Below are positions 9,537 to 19,217 of a stretch of DNA of 64,000 bases, in pieces (the first letter of the stretch is position 1; each line of letters opens with the position of its first letter). The stretch is from Sphingobacterium paludis. GTDB taxonomy: Bacteria > Bacteroidota > Bacteroidia > Sphingobacteriales > Sphingobacteriaceae. The position numbers were made by a program, and so were the translations under genes. Where the stretch lies: NCBI RefSeq assembly GCF_004364125.1, contig NZ_SNZV01000001.1:558001-622000 (forward strand), given 5' to 3'. The notes beneath the pieces are model-generated. The model was not told the DNA's origin. It saw only the letters and a list, made by a program, of their open reading frames with translations, and searched no databases.

Positions 9537-9788
9537 TTACTTACTGCGGGCATAGTCAAAATGCGTGTCTTCCGGTTCCAGGTAAATAATGCTCTGGGGT
9601 TTGTTAAGTAAGGCGGCTACTTCACGAACGGATCCTTTCACATCGAAGTATAGCTCGCCCGAAAGTTTGATGCGCGTAAACCTTTTCTCGTCTAAATCTT
9701 CTTCTTCATCAAGGTTTGTTATGCTGGACACGCCAAAGACTTGTGTTATGTCGTCTTCTGACGCCTGTAAGGTGAAAAATAATGCCAT
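9537..9788 (-). CDS. Small acidic hypothetical protein
   Basis: An 83-residue protein that I do not recognise. It starts MALFFTLQASEDDITQ, carries an acidic patch (LDEEEDLDEKR) in the middle and looks like a small soluble alpha/beta protein without signal or membrane segment. It lies just downstream of treZ on the same strand, with 118 bp between, and faces the terminator of the acyl-CoA dehydrogenase gene. A real gene is likely because the reading frame fills the gap between the neighbours and has ordinary composition. Confidence 0.6.
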   Translation of the reverse strand: MALFFTLQASEDDITQVFGVSSITNLDEEEDLDEKRFTRIKLSGELYFDVKGSVREVAALLNKPQSIIYLEPEDTHFDYARSK

Positions 9789-9906
9789 AGTTTATTGTTA
9801 TTTTTAATGCAATAACCGGGCTTAGCCCGTAACAACTTTAGTAAGAACGCGTGCTGGCGGATATAGTTTGTTCGCATAACGCACTAGCCATTTGCGCACT
9901 CCGCGA

Positions 9907-11721
9907 TCAGGTCGACAACAACAGACCCGATGCTGGAGCTAAATGGATCGTTCCATCGATGATGCTAGGCGTATGATTTTTTCCGCCCCATTCCTGATGG
10001 TCGCTGTCCAATAGCGTTGTCCAGTTTCCCTTTTTATTCCATGTAAAGCTTTGCCGGTCATTAGAAAAATTTAGAATAGCCACAAGTTGCTGGTCCTCAG
10101 ACCCTATGTTCAAAATAAGGCTGCCCTTTTCTTTATGGAGCTCCACATGAAGCTGCTCGCGACTAAGCAGGCCTAGCGCGCGCTGCTCGCGGCGCAGCTT
10201 TATTAATGCGGTGTAGTAGCTAAGCATGCGTTGGTGCCCATCTATTGTGGTGTCATTCCAATCCAATACCGAGGCTTCGAACGTTGCGATAGCTTGCGGA
10301 TCAGGCGGCGTACCCTCCGTATGAAAATCTGCAAATTCTGCTTTGCGACCTTCCTGCACCGCCTTGATGAGTTCCTCATCGCTATGGCTCACGAAGTATT
10401 GGAAAGGGGTTTTGCTGCCCCATTCTTCGCCCATAAACAGCATAGGTGTGTAGGGAGAAAGCATAACGGCCATGGCCATCAAACGTTGCATACTTTCGGA
10501 ATAGAGCACAGCACTTCGCTCGCCGAGCATCCTGTTGCCTACCTGATCGTGATTTTGAGAAAAGACAATAAATCGTTCGCCAGTCAGTCCTGCAGCAGAT
10601 GTGCCAAAAAATTTCTCCCGATGCGTAGAGTAGTTGCCATCAAAAACGTAGGCTTTTTCGTAGGCCTTTGCCAAATCTTTTAAGCCTTCAAAATCTTTGT
10701 AATAGCCTTTCCGCTCTTCGCCGGCAGCCACACGCAAGGCATGGTGAAACTCATCTATCCACTGCGCGTCCATGGCAAACGCATGATCTTGCAGCGGATC
10801 TAAATACCGTCTATCATTGAGATCGCATTCCACGATCAGGTAATGCGGTTTGTTTCGCTCCGCTATGATACTGTCCGTTAGTTGACGCACTTCTTGCAAC
10901 ATATGTTTCGGGCTAAAGTCCTTGATAGCATGCACAGCATCCAGCCGGAGCCCGTCCACATGAAAGTCTTCAAACCACATGCGGATATTGGCCAATACAA
11001 AATCTCGGATGCCATGGTTAAAGGCATCGTCATAATTAATTGCCTTACCCCAAGGGGTGCTGTACTTTTCTGTGAAGTAAGGACCGAAGTTAGGCAGATA
11101 ATTCCCTTCCGGGCCGAAGTGGTTGTATACCACATCCAATATCACTGCTATTCCCGCGGCGTGGCAGGCATCAACCAGTTGTTGGAAGGCCTTTGCGCCA
11201 CCGTAGCTATGTTGCACCGCGAAAAGGAAAACGCCGTCGTAACCCCAGTTTCGCTCGCCCGGAAACTGGCCTACCGGCATAATTTCGATAGCATTGATGC
11301 CGAGCGCTAGCAGATGCGGAATACGCTCGACCAGTCCGGCGAAATCGTGACTTGCCGTAAACGTTCCGACATGCAGCTCATAGATAATAAGATCGTCCAA
11401 GGCTGGCGGGTGATAGTGCTCATCCCGCCAGGGATACTTCAGATCGACAACTTTCGATGCGCCATGCACGCCATCTGGCTGCGCCAACGAAGCGGGATCA
11501 GGATAAGCCTCTCCGTCGATGTGAAAGCGATAGGAGTGTCCTTCCTGCAGAGCGTCGCTACCAGCGTGCCAATACCCATACCTGCCGGCTGTTAATGGTA
11601 TATCGATGTCGAGTTCCTCGACCCGACAGGTGACCGTGCTTGCCTTCGGCGCCCACACACAGATGTCTGCTGATCCATTTTTAAGGGATACGCCAATACT
11701 TTTTACGCCTGTTTCAAACAT
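9907..11721 (-). CDS. treZ: Malto-oligosyltrehalose trehalohydrolase
   Basis: A 604-residue GH13 enzyme that releases trehalose from maltooligosyl-trehalose, the last step of the TreYZ route. The N-terminal CBM48-like domain (about 10-95) contains CVWAPKA; the catalytic barrel has DVVYNHFGPEGNY (196-208), nucleophile Asp261 in GLRLDAVHAI, acid/base Glu298 in LIVECD, and Asp392 in SQNHDQVGNR. The HFGPEGNYL loop is typical of TreZ. The debranching enzyme gene lies 21 bp upstream on the same strand and the treY-malQ fusion further upstream, so the whole pathway from glycogen to trehalose is local. The enzyme should be cytoplasmic. Confidence 0.93.
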   Translation of the reverse strand: MFETGVKSIGVSLKNGSADICVWAPKASTVTCRVEELDIDIPLTAGRYGYWHAGSDALQEGHSYRFHIDGEAYPDPASLAQPDGVHGASKVVDLKYPWRDEHYHPPALDDLIIYELHVGTFTASHDFAGLVERIPHLLALGINAIEIMPVGQFPGERNWGYDGVFLFAVQHSYGGAKAFQQLVDACHAAGIAVILDVVYNHFGPEGNYLPNFGPYFTEKYSTPWGKAINYDDAFNHGIRDFVLANIRMWFEDFHVDGLRLDAVHAIKDFSPKHMLQEVRQLTDSIIAERNKPHYLIVECDLNDRRYLDPLQDHAFAMDAQWIDEFHHALRVAAGEERKGYYKDFEGLKDLAKAYEKAYVFDGNYSTHREKFFGTSAAGLTGERFIVFSQNHDQVGNRMLGERSAVLYSESMQRLMAMAVMLSPYTPMLFMGEEWGSKTPFQYFVSHSDEELIKAVQEGRKAEFADFHTEGTPPDPQAIATFEASVLDWNDTTIDGHQRMLSYYTALIKLRREQRALGLLSREQLHVELHKEKGSLILNIGSEDQQLVAILNFSNDRQSFTWNKKGNWTTLLDSDHQEWGGKNHTPSIIDGTIHLAPASGLLLST

Positions 11722-11742
11722 ATAGGGAAATTCTTATAAAAG

Positions 11743-13881
11743 CTATTTCGTTAATTTTTCAATATCCTTGGACATCAGCAGCACAATGGAACGCGACTGT
11801 ACAGCGATCTTGCTCTCGGCGTCATACGCTTCATGCGCTTCAATAACATCCAGGCTCGTGTCTAGCATTTTAATCCACTTTTTCCCATATTGCTCAGCAG
11901 GTAATTTATAATCAATGGTCTCCCAATATGCATTAAACATCAGATAAAAACTATGATCCAAAATCTTCGTACCATCTTCATTCAACGAGCGGATGCCATG
12001 TCCATTTAAGAAAACAGCTAGGGAACGTGCGAAATCGTGCTGCCAATGCGATTCTTCCATCTCTTGGCCTTCTGGTAAAAACCATGCAATATCTTCAAGC
12101 CCTACACCTTTGATGGGCATCCCCTGAAACCACTTCCTACGCGAGAACGTTGGGTGCTCTTTCCGGAAGGCAATCAACTGCTTTGTAAAGTTCAGCAGGC
12201 TTTCATCTTTTCCGGCCCAGTCTAACCAGGAAATCTCATTGTCCTGGCAATATGCATTGTTGTTACCGCCCTGCGTACGGCTAAACTCATCGCCAGCTAC
12301 GATCATCGGAACACCTTGTGAGAGGAAAAGGGTAGTCAGTAGATTCCGCTTCTGCTTAGCGCGGAGTGCGTTGATAGCTTCGTCTTCCGTTTCGCCTTCC
12401 GCTCCGCAATTCCAAGAACGGTTGTGGCTTTCTCCATCATTATTGTCTTCGCCATTCGCTTCGTTGTGTTTCTCATTATACGATACCAGATCATGCAGGG
12501 TAAAGCCATCATGCGCGGTAATAAAGTTGATACTGGCGGTAGGCTTTCTGTAGTCGTCTTGATACAGGTCTGAAGATCCGGTCAAGCGATCGGCAAACTC
12601 GCCCAGCATACTATCAGCGCCTATCCAATAATCGCGGATGCAATCCCGATATTTTCCGTTCCATTCGGCCCATCCCGGAGGGAATTTTCCAACTTGATAA
12701 CCACCCTCGCCAATATCCCATGGCTCCGCAATAAGCTTTACCTGCGAGATAATTGGATCCTGATGGATTACATCGAAGAAAGAGCTTAGCTTGTCGACCT
12801 CATGCAGTTCCCTGGCCAGAGCCGATGCCAAGTCAAAGCGAAAACCATCCACATGCATTTCTTGAATCCAGTAACGGAGACTATCCATAATCAAGCGCAA
12901 TACACTGGGATAGCGTGCGTTGAGCGTGTTCCCTGTTCCGGTAAAGTCCGTATAGTAGCGGGCATCATCCTCCAACCGGTAATAGGCGGCGTTATCTATT
13001 CCGCGAAACGACAAGGTAGGCCCCATCTGGTTACCTTCGCCCGTATGGTTATACACCACATCCAAGATCACTTCGATACCAGCCTTATGCAATGCTTTCA
13101 CCATTTCCTTAAACTCATTAACCTGCTCTCCCTGCATACCGTTTCCAGCGAAGCGTACATCAGGAGCGAAAAAGCCTATGGTGTTGTAACCCCAATAATT
13201 AGTAAGACCATTGTCTTTTAAATGCCGGTCAGTAATAAAGTGATGGACAGGCATCAATTCTATAGCCGTAATCCCTAATTCTTTGAGGTAATTGATAGTG
13301 GCAGGATGTGCGAGGGCCGTGTAGGTTCCGCGTATTTCTTCCGGGATATCCGGATGTTGCTGGGTGAAGCCTTTTACATGGGTTTCATAAATGATACTTT
13401 TGTGCAAGGGTATACGCATCGGCTTATCGCCTTCCCAGTCAAAATTATTGTCGACGACTACGCACTTGGGTATAAAGGGGGCACTGTCCACCTCGCTGAA
13501 ACTTAAGTCTTGATCGGGGTGTCCAACGTCGTAACCAAAAAGTGCATCATCCCATTGCAGGGTGCCTGCAATTGCTTTTGCGTACGGATCAATAAGCAGT
13601 TTGTGTGGATTAAAGCGATGTCCGTTTTGCGGATCATATGGGCCGTAAACGCGGTATCCATACAATTGCCCCGGATGCACATCGGGAATATAGACGTGCC
13701 AAATTTGATGGGTACGCTCCTTGATACGGATTTTTAATGATTCGGTCGGGTCATCGTTTTGGTTGAAAAGACAAAGGTCTACGCCTTCGGCATTTTCGGC
13801 ATAAATGGAGAAGTTAACACCCGCCCCATCATACGTTGCCCCTAAAGGGTAGGGCGACCCTGGAAATACTTTCGTGTCCAT
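11743..13881 (-). CDS. glgX: Glycogen debranching enzyme (GlgX/TreX type)
   Basis: A GH13 isoamylase-type enzyme of 712 residues when started at the ATG at 13881, just before the family N terminus PGSPYPLGATYDG. The frame stays open to 14169, but the extra 96 residues look unlike the family. It shows FRFDLASALAREL (nucleophile Asp), LIAEPWDIG (acid/base Glu) and TAHDGFTLHDLVSYN with the following asparagine-rich NGEDNNDGESHN loop typical of GlgX. It removes alpha-1,6 branches from glycogen so that linear dextrins reach TreY. It is 21 bp upstream of treZ and probably cotranscribed with it. There is no clear Shine-Dalgarno sequence to fix the start. Confidence 0.88.
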   Translation of the reverse strand: MDTKVFPGSPYPLGATYDGAGVNFSIYAENAEGVDLCLFNQNDDPTESLKIRIKERTHQIWHVYIPDVHPGQLYGYRVYGPYDPQNGHRFNPHKLLIDPYAKAIAGTLQWDDALFGYDVGHPDQDLSFSEVDSAPFIPKCVVVDNNFDWEGDKPMRIPLHKSIIYETHVKGFTQQHPDIPEEIRGTYTALAHPATINYLKELGITAIELMPVHHFITDRHLKDNGLTNYWGYNTIGFFAPDVRFAGNGMQGEQVNEFKEMVKALHKAGIEVILDVVYNHTGEGNQMGPTLSFRGIDNAAYYRLEDDARYYTDFTGTGNTLNARYPSVLRLIMDSLRYWIQEMHVDGFRFDLASALARELHEVDKLSSFFDVIHQDPIISQVKLIAEPWDIGEGGYQVGKFPPGWAEWNGKYRDCIRDYWIGADSMLGEFADRLTGSSDLYQDDYRKPTASINFITAHDGFTLHDLVSYNEKHNEANGEDNNDGESHNRSWNCGAEGETEDEAINALRAKQKRNLLTTLFLSQGVPMIVAGDEFSRTQGGNNNAYCQDNEISWLDWAGKDESLLNFTKQLIAFRKEHPTFSRRKWFQGMPIKGVGLEDIAWFLPEGQEMEESHWQHDFARSLAVFLNGHGIRSLNEDGTKILDHSFYLMFNAYWETIDYKLPAEQYGKKWIKMLDTSLDVIEAHEAYDAESKIAVQSRSIVLLMSKDIEKLTK

Positions 13882-14234
13882 GTTTTGAATAATTTCTAGT
13901 AAGGTCTTTTCGTAACGGGCTTGATTCATATATCGTTCCAACATCGCGTTGCTGATGACAACGCCATGTTTTGTGGTATTCCAGCATTCCGTACTTTCTA
14001 TGTTTGTCATAGGATAACAAATGAGCGAGGCGCTAAGTTTTACATTTTTTGCTATATTATTTCGGGTACTAAACTCTTGTTCAATCGATTTAGTCAACCG
14101 CCGCGAACGGATGTAGTTCGGGAACCGCCGATGCCATTGGCACAGCACGAACCCGTTTAGAGACGCCATGTCCGTCTCTTACCTCAACAACTTTTCTGTC
14201 CTTTATTGGTTATACATGAAAACTTGATCCTGCT
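13882..14234. other. Divergent intergenic region upstream of glgX
   Basis: If glgX starts at 13881, 353 bp separate it from the divergent DUF421 gene. The part next to glgX is open in the glgX frame up to 14169, so a longer N terminus cannot be fully excluded. I see no conserved motif or repeat here. Confidence 0.4.
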
Positions 14235-14915
14235 ATGCTAGAAATAGAAAAGTTGTTTGTAGGTGGCGCCAATGTTGATTTTTTGACCGAAATTATTTGG
14301 CGAACAGTCATTATGTTTATTTTGATATTGATCATCTTACGGCTGTCGGGGCGGCGCGGGGTTAGGCAGCTGACACTTTTCGAAGTAGCGATCATCATCA
14401 GTCTAGGTTCCGCGGCGGGCGATCCGATGTTTCAGGAAGACGTTCCCGTGGTTTATTCGATTGTTGTTTTCGGCTGTGTGATGGGCGTTTATAAGCTTGT
14501 TACGTGGCTGGCGTCACGATTTAAATGGATGGCTGTCATGATGGAAGGTAAAGCGATGACCATCGTCAAGGATGGCATGTTTGACGTGCGCCACGAAAAT
14601 GAGCATGATTTTTCGAAAATGGAATTTTTTGCCGAGCTGCGCAACTTGTCTATCGAGCACCTCGGCCAAGTACGTGAAGGCATTCTGGAAGTTGACGGCA
14701 CGATGAGTGTATTGTACTACAGCGATGAGGAGACGAAGCCAGGTTTGCCTTTGTTTCCTTCGCATTATATCGCCGTAAATCCGGTTGAACAGGCGGGGCC
14801 ATTCGCCTGTATGTATTGCGGTGGTGTCCAGCACGAAGTTAGCGCACAAGCGATGAAATGCCATCGTTGCGGACGAGATCAATGGACGTTGGCTTTAGCC
14901 AGCAAGCGCGCATAA
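14235..14915 (+). CDS. DUF421 (YetF/YcaP-like) membrane protein with C-terminal zinc ribbon
   Basis: A 226-residue protein with three N-terminal membrane helices (about 20-100) and a cytoplasmic DUF421 domain. The family motifs RLSGRRGVRQLTLFEV and FFAELRNLSIEHLGQV are clear. The last 40 residues carry two CxxC pairs (CMYC and CHRC), which look like a zinc ribbon added to the usual domain. DUF421 proteins are linked to stress and spore germination in other bacteria, but no activity is known. It is inserted, on the opposite strand, between glgX and the treY-malQ fusion. Confidence 0.82.
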   Translation: MLEIEKLFVGGANVDFLTEIIWRTVIMFILILIILRLSGRRGVRQLTLFEVAIIISLGSAAGDPMFQEDVPVVYSIVVFGCVMGVYKLVTWLASRFKWMAVMMEGKAMTIVKDGMFDVRHENEHDFSKMEFFAELRNLSIEHLGQVREGILEVDGTMSVLYYSDEETKPGLPLFPSHYIAVNPVEQAGPFACMYCGGVQHEVSAQAMKCHRCGRDQWTLALASKRA

Positions 14916-14929
14916 TCCCGTCCGCTGTT

Positions 14930-17900
14930 TTACAATCGATCGTATCGTAAGGCGTAGGCTTGCAGTCTTTGCACCGCGCGCAGTTTGAAGGCATTAGGCA
15001 GCATGCGCCAAGACCAATTGCTTGCCGTACTGGATGGTGTATTCATGCGGTGCTTTTTGCCTAGGGACAGTACGTCCTGCATGGGAATGATGACTGTGTT
15101 TGCTACCGATGCATAGGCCACTTTGATCAACAGATCAGCAATGTTTTTGGCGTAAACGGTTGATGTTAGGTAGGCCTGAAGCCGGCTGCGGGAATCTTGG
15201 TCCAGATCGGCTTTGAACCAACCCACGGTAGTGTTGTTGTCATGCGTGCCGGTATAGACCACAAAGTTTTCTGTGTAGTGGTGCGGGATGTGTGGCGACC
15301 GTGGCATGTCGTCTCCAAAAGCAAACTGCAGTACCTTCATTCCGGCCAGACCATAGTTGTCGCGTAGCGCGTAAACTTCATCATCAATATCACCCAAATC
15401 TTCAGCAATAAAGGGCATTTCTGGGAATTCGTTTTTCAGTTTGTTGAACAGTGCTCGACTAGGCCCGGTTTTCCAATTGCCTTCGGCAGCAGTTTCTGCT
15501 GAAGCGGGGATACTCCAGTAGGCCGCAAAGGCACGGAAGTGGTCTAAACGAACTTGATCGAATAGCGCCAGATTTTGCTTCAGCCGAGCCAACCACCAGC
15601 GGTAGTTTTCCTTCTTGTGGTTAGACCAGTTGAATACAGGCATGCCCCACTGCTGTCCATCTGCATTGAAGTAGTCGGGAGGGACGCCAGCCATCTCCTT
15701 TATCTGCCCATTTTCTGCTAGTGCAAATAGTGTCGGGTTAGCCCATACATCGGCAGAATCATGACCTACATAGATCGGGATATCGCCCAAAATAGCAATG
15801 TCCAGCCCATTACAGAAAGCTTTCAATTTCGCCCACTGCTTAAAAAATAGATATTGCAGCCATTTTTCCCGCGTAAGGAGCCTCTCGTTTCCTCGTATGA
15901 AAAGCTCCAATGCTTTCGATTCTCGTTCCTTGTATTCCTTAGCCCATTCGTACCATGGTGCGTCGTCGTGCTGCTGCCTAAGGCTCATAAATAAGGCATA
16001 ATCGTCCAGCCAAAACGCCTGTTCCGAACAGAACTGAGAAAATGCGGCATCAGCTTCGTAATCTGCCCGTTCAAACGCTTGGTATAAGCAGGGCATTTTT
16101 GATGATACAACGGCATCGTAGTCGATTTGGTTTGATGGAGGAGATAAGAGTTTCTGCAGATCCTCCTCGTGCAAAATATTTTCCCGCACTAAGGCCGTCA
16201 TATCGATAAACAGCGGATTGCCCGCTATAGCACTTAATGTGCTGTATGGCGAGTGGTGTTGTTGTTTGGAAAGCGGGTTAAGGGGGAGTACTTGCCAATA
16301 GCGCTGACCGGCAGCGTGCAAGTTCCGTGCGAAGGAAAACGCGCTTTCGCCAAGATCGCCTATGCCGTAGCTGGAAGGCAGCGAGCTGATATGCATCAAA
16401 ATGCCTGCCCGGCGCGGGTTTGGCGTTTGCTCGTACTGCAGCAGCGCCATCGGAAGCTCTTGAAATAGCTCGTTTAGCTCCACATGCTTGCCCGATCCAT
16501 CCTGTGTTGTCCATATATTTGTCCATTTCACATGTGCTGGCGTGGGTAGAATGACACGCGTATCTTCCCAATCAAAATCTTGTATTTCATTTCGCCGCAG
16601 CTTCTCCATGGCAGCAAGGTGAAGGGGCAGAATAACGACAATCCATTTGTTACGGTATTGCCGGGCAAAGGCAACCACATGTTTTTCGTATTTTCCCTCC
16701 ACAGCTAAGGGCTGATAGCTTCCTTTCTCAAAAATTTCTTTTGATGATTTCCTAAGCTGTGCCAGACTGTGCAGCAACCAAAGTTTAATTTTTCCGTTTT
16801 GCCGCTCTGACCAAAGCCTGTGCTGGCGCTCTTGATGCGGTATATCTTCAATTTCCTCGAGGTATGCGCTCCGACGACGGTAATCAATAGGCCGGCGGTT
16901 GTCGGGGTCAACAAAACTGAAGTCCCACAGCTCTGTCCCCTGATAAACGTCGGGGATACCTGGTGCCGTGAATTTCAGTGTAAGTTGTGCTAAAGAATTG
17001 ACGATAGCGAAATCATTGAAATGGCGAAGCAGTTTTTGGAAGGACTTCATAAACTTGCCCGCTGGTTGAAGTAAGAAACGGGCAAACTGGTGTACGGTGT
17101 CTTCATATTCTTCATGGGGTGTGGCCCAGCCCGACCGCTCTTTGCCTTCGCGCAGATATTTCGTTAAAAAGGCTAAGAAACGCTCTTCAAAGGTTGGATC
17201 TTCCTGGCCCGGCATGGGGTAAGCACCATAAAGTGCCTGGTAGATTGTGTACTCATCATTTGGGTGGGGGAATTTTCCCGTATATGTCTTTTCTACCCCT
17301 GCATGCCACTTTTTTACGGCAGCTATCCAGCGTGATGGCCAGGCCGTGATCACTTGCAGGCGACTTCGTGTGTCTTCCGCGCGCTTTGTATCGTGTGTGG
17401 CGCTCGCGTTTAACGCTAGTGGCCAATGCTGTTGCCTCTCCCGCATGATCTTATGGAACGCAGCTACCGATAGTCCGAAGTTTCCCGGATGGTCACCGAC
17501 TTCGTTGTTGCCGATGTACCGATTGTACGTATACATTAACGTATCCTCAACACCTTTCGCCATAACGGGGCCGGCGAACTGCATGCAGCGTGTAAAGAAC
17601 GTAGCCACGCGACTTCGGTAATTTTCATCCTCGGAAAACTGTGCCCGTTTAAATGCGCTGATGAAGTAATTAATTGCTGCATGGCTATCCGCATTGCTCT
17701 TTTTTACCTTTTTGAATATTTTTTCCAGTTCGGTGTAGTGTTCGGAGGGCAGGGGAAAGGTCGTGGCGTAAAAACGGTATACTGGAAATTCGACCAATAG
17801 CGAGGCAATCACCTTCGTTATCTTTTCAGAGCTGCTGTTTTCAAGATCGCTAGCGAGATCAAGATCTAAAAACAGCTTGTATAGGTTTTTTACTTCCCCT

Positions 17901-19018
17901 TGCATGTGCTCCTGCAAGATCGCCGCTTTCTTTTCGCGTTGCTGCTGTTTTATTGAGGCTTGCTTTCCAGCAAAGATTTCATAAAACTTGTCCAGCTTTT
18001 TCTTGCCCGTTTTGTCTACCTGCAAGTTGTTGCTCGCAGCCAGAAACTCGTAGCCCGTTGTGCCTTGAATAGGCCATTCCGCCGGCAGATCTTCGCCGTG
18101 CTCCAGAATTTTTTCGGCAACGATGTACGTCTCCGGCCCGCATAACTGGCGAAGGTCGTTAAGATAACCTGTGGGATCGTAAATCCCATCAATGTGGTCA
18201 ATGCGTAAGCCCTCGATCGTGCCTTCTTCTAGGAGCTGGGCAATGAAGCTATGCACGTTGTTGAAAACCTCAGGTCTATTGATGTTCAGACATAGCAGTC
18301 CGTTTACGGTAAAAAACCGGCGGAAATTAATTTGGCTATCCGTCTCCTGCCAGTGGCACAAGCGGTAATGTTGTTTCTCCAGCAAACGTTTGCGCTCGCT
18401 GTCCGATGCATTGATTTTTGCAAGGTAGCGCTCCAATTTGCTTTCGCTGGAACCAGCATCGCTATGGAGCGAATGTTTCGAAAGGATTTCCTCCGCACTT
18501 TTCGCCGATAGTGGCCAGCGTTGATCAAAGTACTGCACAAATAACTTTTCGCTAGCGCTAACGATGGTAATTTCCTGATCAGCGATGGCCTCTTCAAGTG
18601 TTTTGCCCAGGGTGGGGATCATCAACTTTTCCTTCGCAAACCAATTGCCGCTATAGGTGGTGTCGAAATAATCTTTATAAGTCGATTCGGGACCATATTC
18701 AAGCAGGTCCATTAGCCAGGTATTGGATGGGTCGAACGCCATATGGTTAGGCACAATATCTTGTAACCAACCTAAGCCATTATTCAACAAGCTGCTTTTT
18801 AGCTCCCGCAATTGTTCCAGATTGCCGATTTCGGGATTTATCTGGTGCATATTAATGCCATCATAGCCGTGCATACTGCCTGCTACGGCGCTCAGGATCG
18901 GCGATGCATAAATCGTGTCTACACCCAGCTTACTGAGGTAGCCGTGCACGTTTGCTAAGTCGTGCAACGTAAAGTCTTTATTAAATTGAATGCGGTAAGT
19001 CGCTAATGGAGCCTTCAT
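14930..19018 (-). CDS. TreY-MalQ fusion: maltooligosyl trehalose synthase / 4-alpha-glucanotransferase
   Basis: A 1362-residue protein made of two complete enzymes. Residues 1-862 are TreY (GH13), which rearranges the reducing end of a maltodextrin to a trehalose unit: the N terminus ATYRIQFNKDFTL, DIVPNHMA (88-95), nucleophile Asp274 in LRIDHIDG, Glu302 in IVAEKIL and Asp543 in ATHDTKRAED are present. Residues 868-1362 are MalQ (GH77), which transfers glucan chains: RRAGILMHISSLPS, GDIPIYVGHDSADVW, Asp1159 in VRLDHFRA, Glu1206 in IAEDLGD and Asp1260 in GTHDNNT. There is no stop or frameshift at the junction. The fusion would place dextrin lengthening by MalQ beside the TreY active site. The start MKAPLATYR fits the family. 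Confidence 0.92.
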   Translation of the reverse strand: MKAPLATYRIQFNKDFTLHDLANVHGYLSKLGVDTIYASPILSAVAGSMHGYDGINMHQINPEIGNLEQLRELKSSLLNNGLGWLQDIVPNHMAFDPSNTWLMDLLEYGPESTYKDYFDTTYSGNWFAKEKLMIPTLGKTLEEAIADQEITIVSASEKLFVQYFDQRWPLSAKSAEEILSKHSLHSDAGSSESKLERYLAKINASDSERKRLLEKQHYRLCHWQETDSQINFRRFFTVNGLLCLNINRPEVFNNVHSFIAQLLEEGTIEGLRIDHIDGIYDPTGYLNDLRQLCGPETYIVAEKILEHGEDLPAEWPIQGTTGYEFLAASNNLQVDKTGKKKLDKFYEIFAGKQASIKQQQREKKAAILQEHMQGEVKNLYKLFLDLDLASDLENSSSEKITKVIASLLVEFPVYRFYATTFPLPSEHYTELEKIFKKVKKSNADSHAAINYFISAFKRAQFSEDENYRSRVATFFTRCMQFAGPVMAKGVEDTLMYTYNRYIGNNEVGDHPGNFGLSVAAFHKIMRERQQHWPLALNASATHDTKRAEDTRSRLQVITAWPSRWIAAVKKWHAGVEKTYTGKFPHPNDEYTIYQALYGAYPMPGQEDPTFEERFLAFLTKYLREGKERSGWATPHEEYEDTVHQFARFLLQPAGKFMKSFQKLLRHFNDFAIVNSLAQLTLKFTAPGIPDVYQGTELWDFSFVDPDNRRPIDYRRRSAYLEEIEDIPHQERQHRLWSERQNGKIKLWLLHSLAQLRKSSKEIFEKGSYQPLAVEGKYEKHVVAFARQYRNKWIVVILPLHLAAMEKLRRNEIQDFDWEDTRVILPTPAHVKWTNIWTTQDGSGKHVELNELFQELPMALLQYEQTPNPRRAGILMHISSLPSSYGIGDLGESAFSFARNLHAAGQRYWQVLPLNPLSKQQHHSPYSTLSAIAGNPLFIDMTALVRENILHEEDLQKLLSPPSNQIDYDAVVSSKMPCLYQAFERADYEADAAFSQFCSEQAFWLDDYALFMSLRQQHDDAPWYEWAKEYKERESKALELFIRGNERLLTREKWLQYLFFKQWAKLKAFCNGLDIAILGDIPIYVGHDSADVWANPTLFALAENGQIKEMAGVPPDYFNADGQQWGMPVFNWSNHKKENYRWWLARLKQNLALFDQVRLDHFRAFAAYWSIPASAETAAEGNWKTGPSRALFNKLKNEFPEMPFIAEDLGDIDDEVYALRDNYGLAGMKVLQFAFGDDMPRSPHIPHHYTENFVVYTGTHDNNTTVGWFKADLDQDSRSRLQAYLTSTVYAKNIADLLIKVAYASVANTVIIPMQDVLSLGKKHRMNTPSSTASNWSWRMLPNAFKLRAVQRLQAYALRYDRL

Positions 19019-19120
19019 GGTTTGTCTATCGTTCTTTTATCTAACAGGGAGAACAATGATTTATGGCTAAAGTTTTAGATTGAAAAACGGTAAATCGGCA
19101 AACGATTTTATATCACAAAC

Positions 19121-19184
19121 GTTCACCTCGTATAGGAAAGTTCACGCTTTACAAACAGAAATACGCTGAAAAAATAGCGTGAAC
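19121..19184. promoter_or_regulatory. GTTCAC inverted repeat upstream of treY-malQ
   Basis: GTTCACGCT (19140-19148) and its exact reverse complement AGCGTGAAC (19176-19184) are separated by 27 bp, and another GTTCAC stands at 19121-19126. They lie in the 199-bp region between the divergent treY-malQ and 19218 genes. They may be an operator for a dimeric regulator or an RNA hairpin in the leader of the plus-strand gene; the sequence alone does not decide. Confidence 0.35.
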
Positions 19185-19217
19185 GTCCATCTAACGTATT
19201 AAGACAGATAAGATACT

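Noticed and set aside
9817..9829. CGGGCTTAGCCCG hairpin downstream of treZ as a terminator
   Set aside because: The stem has only five base pairs and no T-run follows.
10231..10683. Plus-strand open frame of 150 codons inside treZ
   Set aside because: It is antisense to treZ catalytic-domain codons and has no recognisable domain.
13882..14169. N-terminal extension of glgX
   Set aside because: The 96 extra residues do not resemble GlgX N termini, and the family start PGSPYPLGAT begins five residues after ATG 13881.
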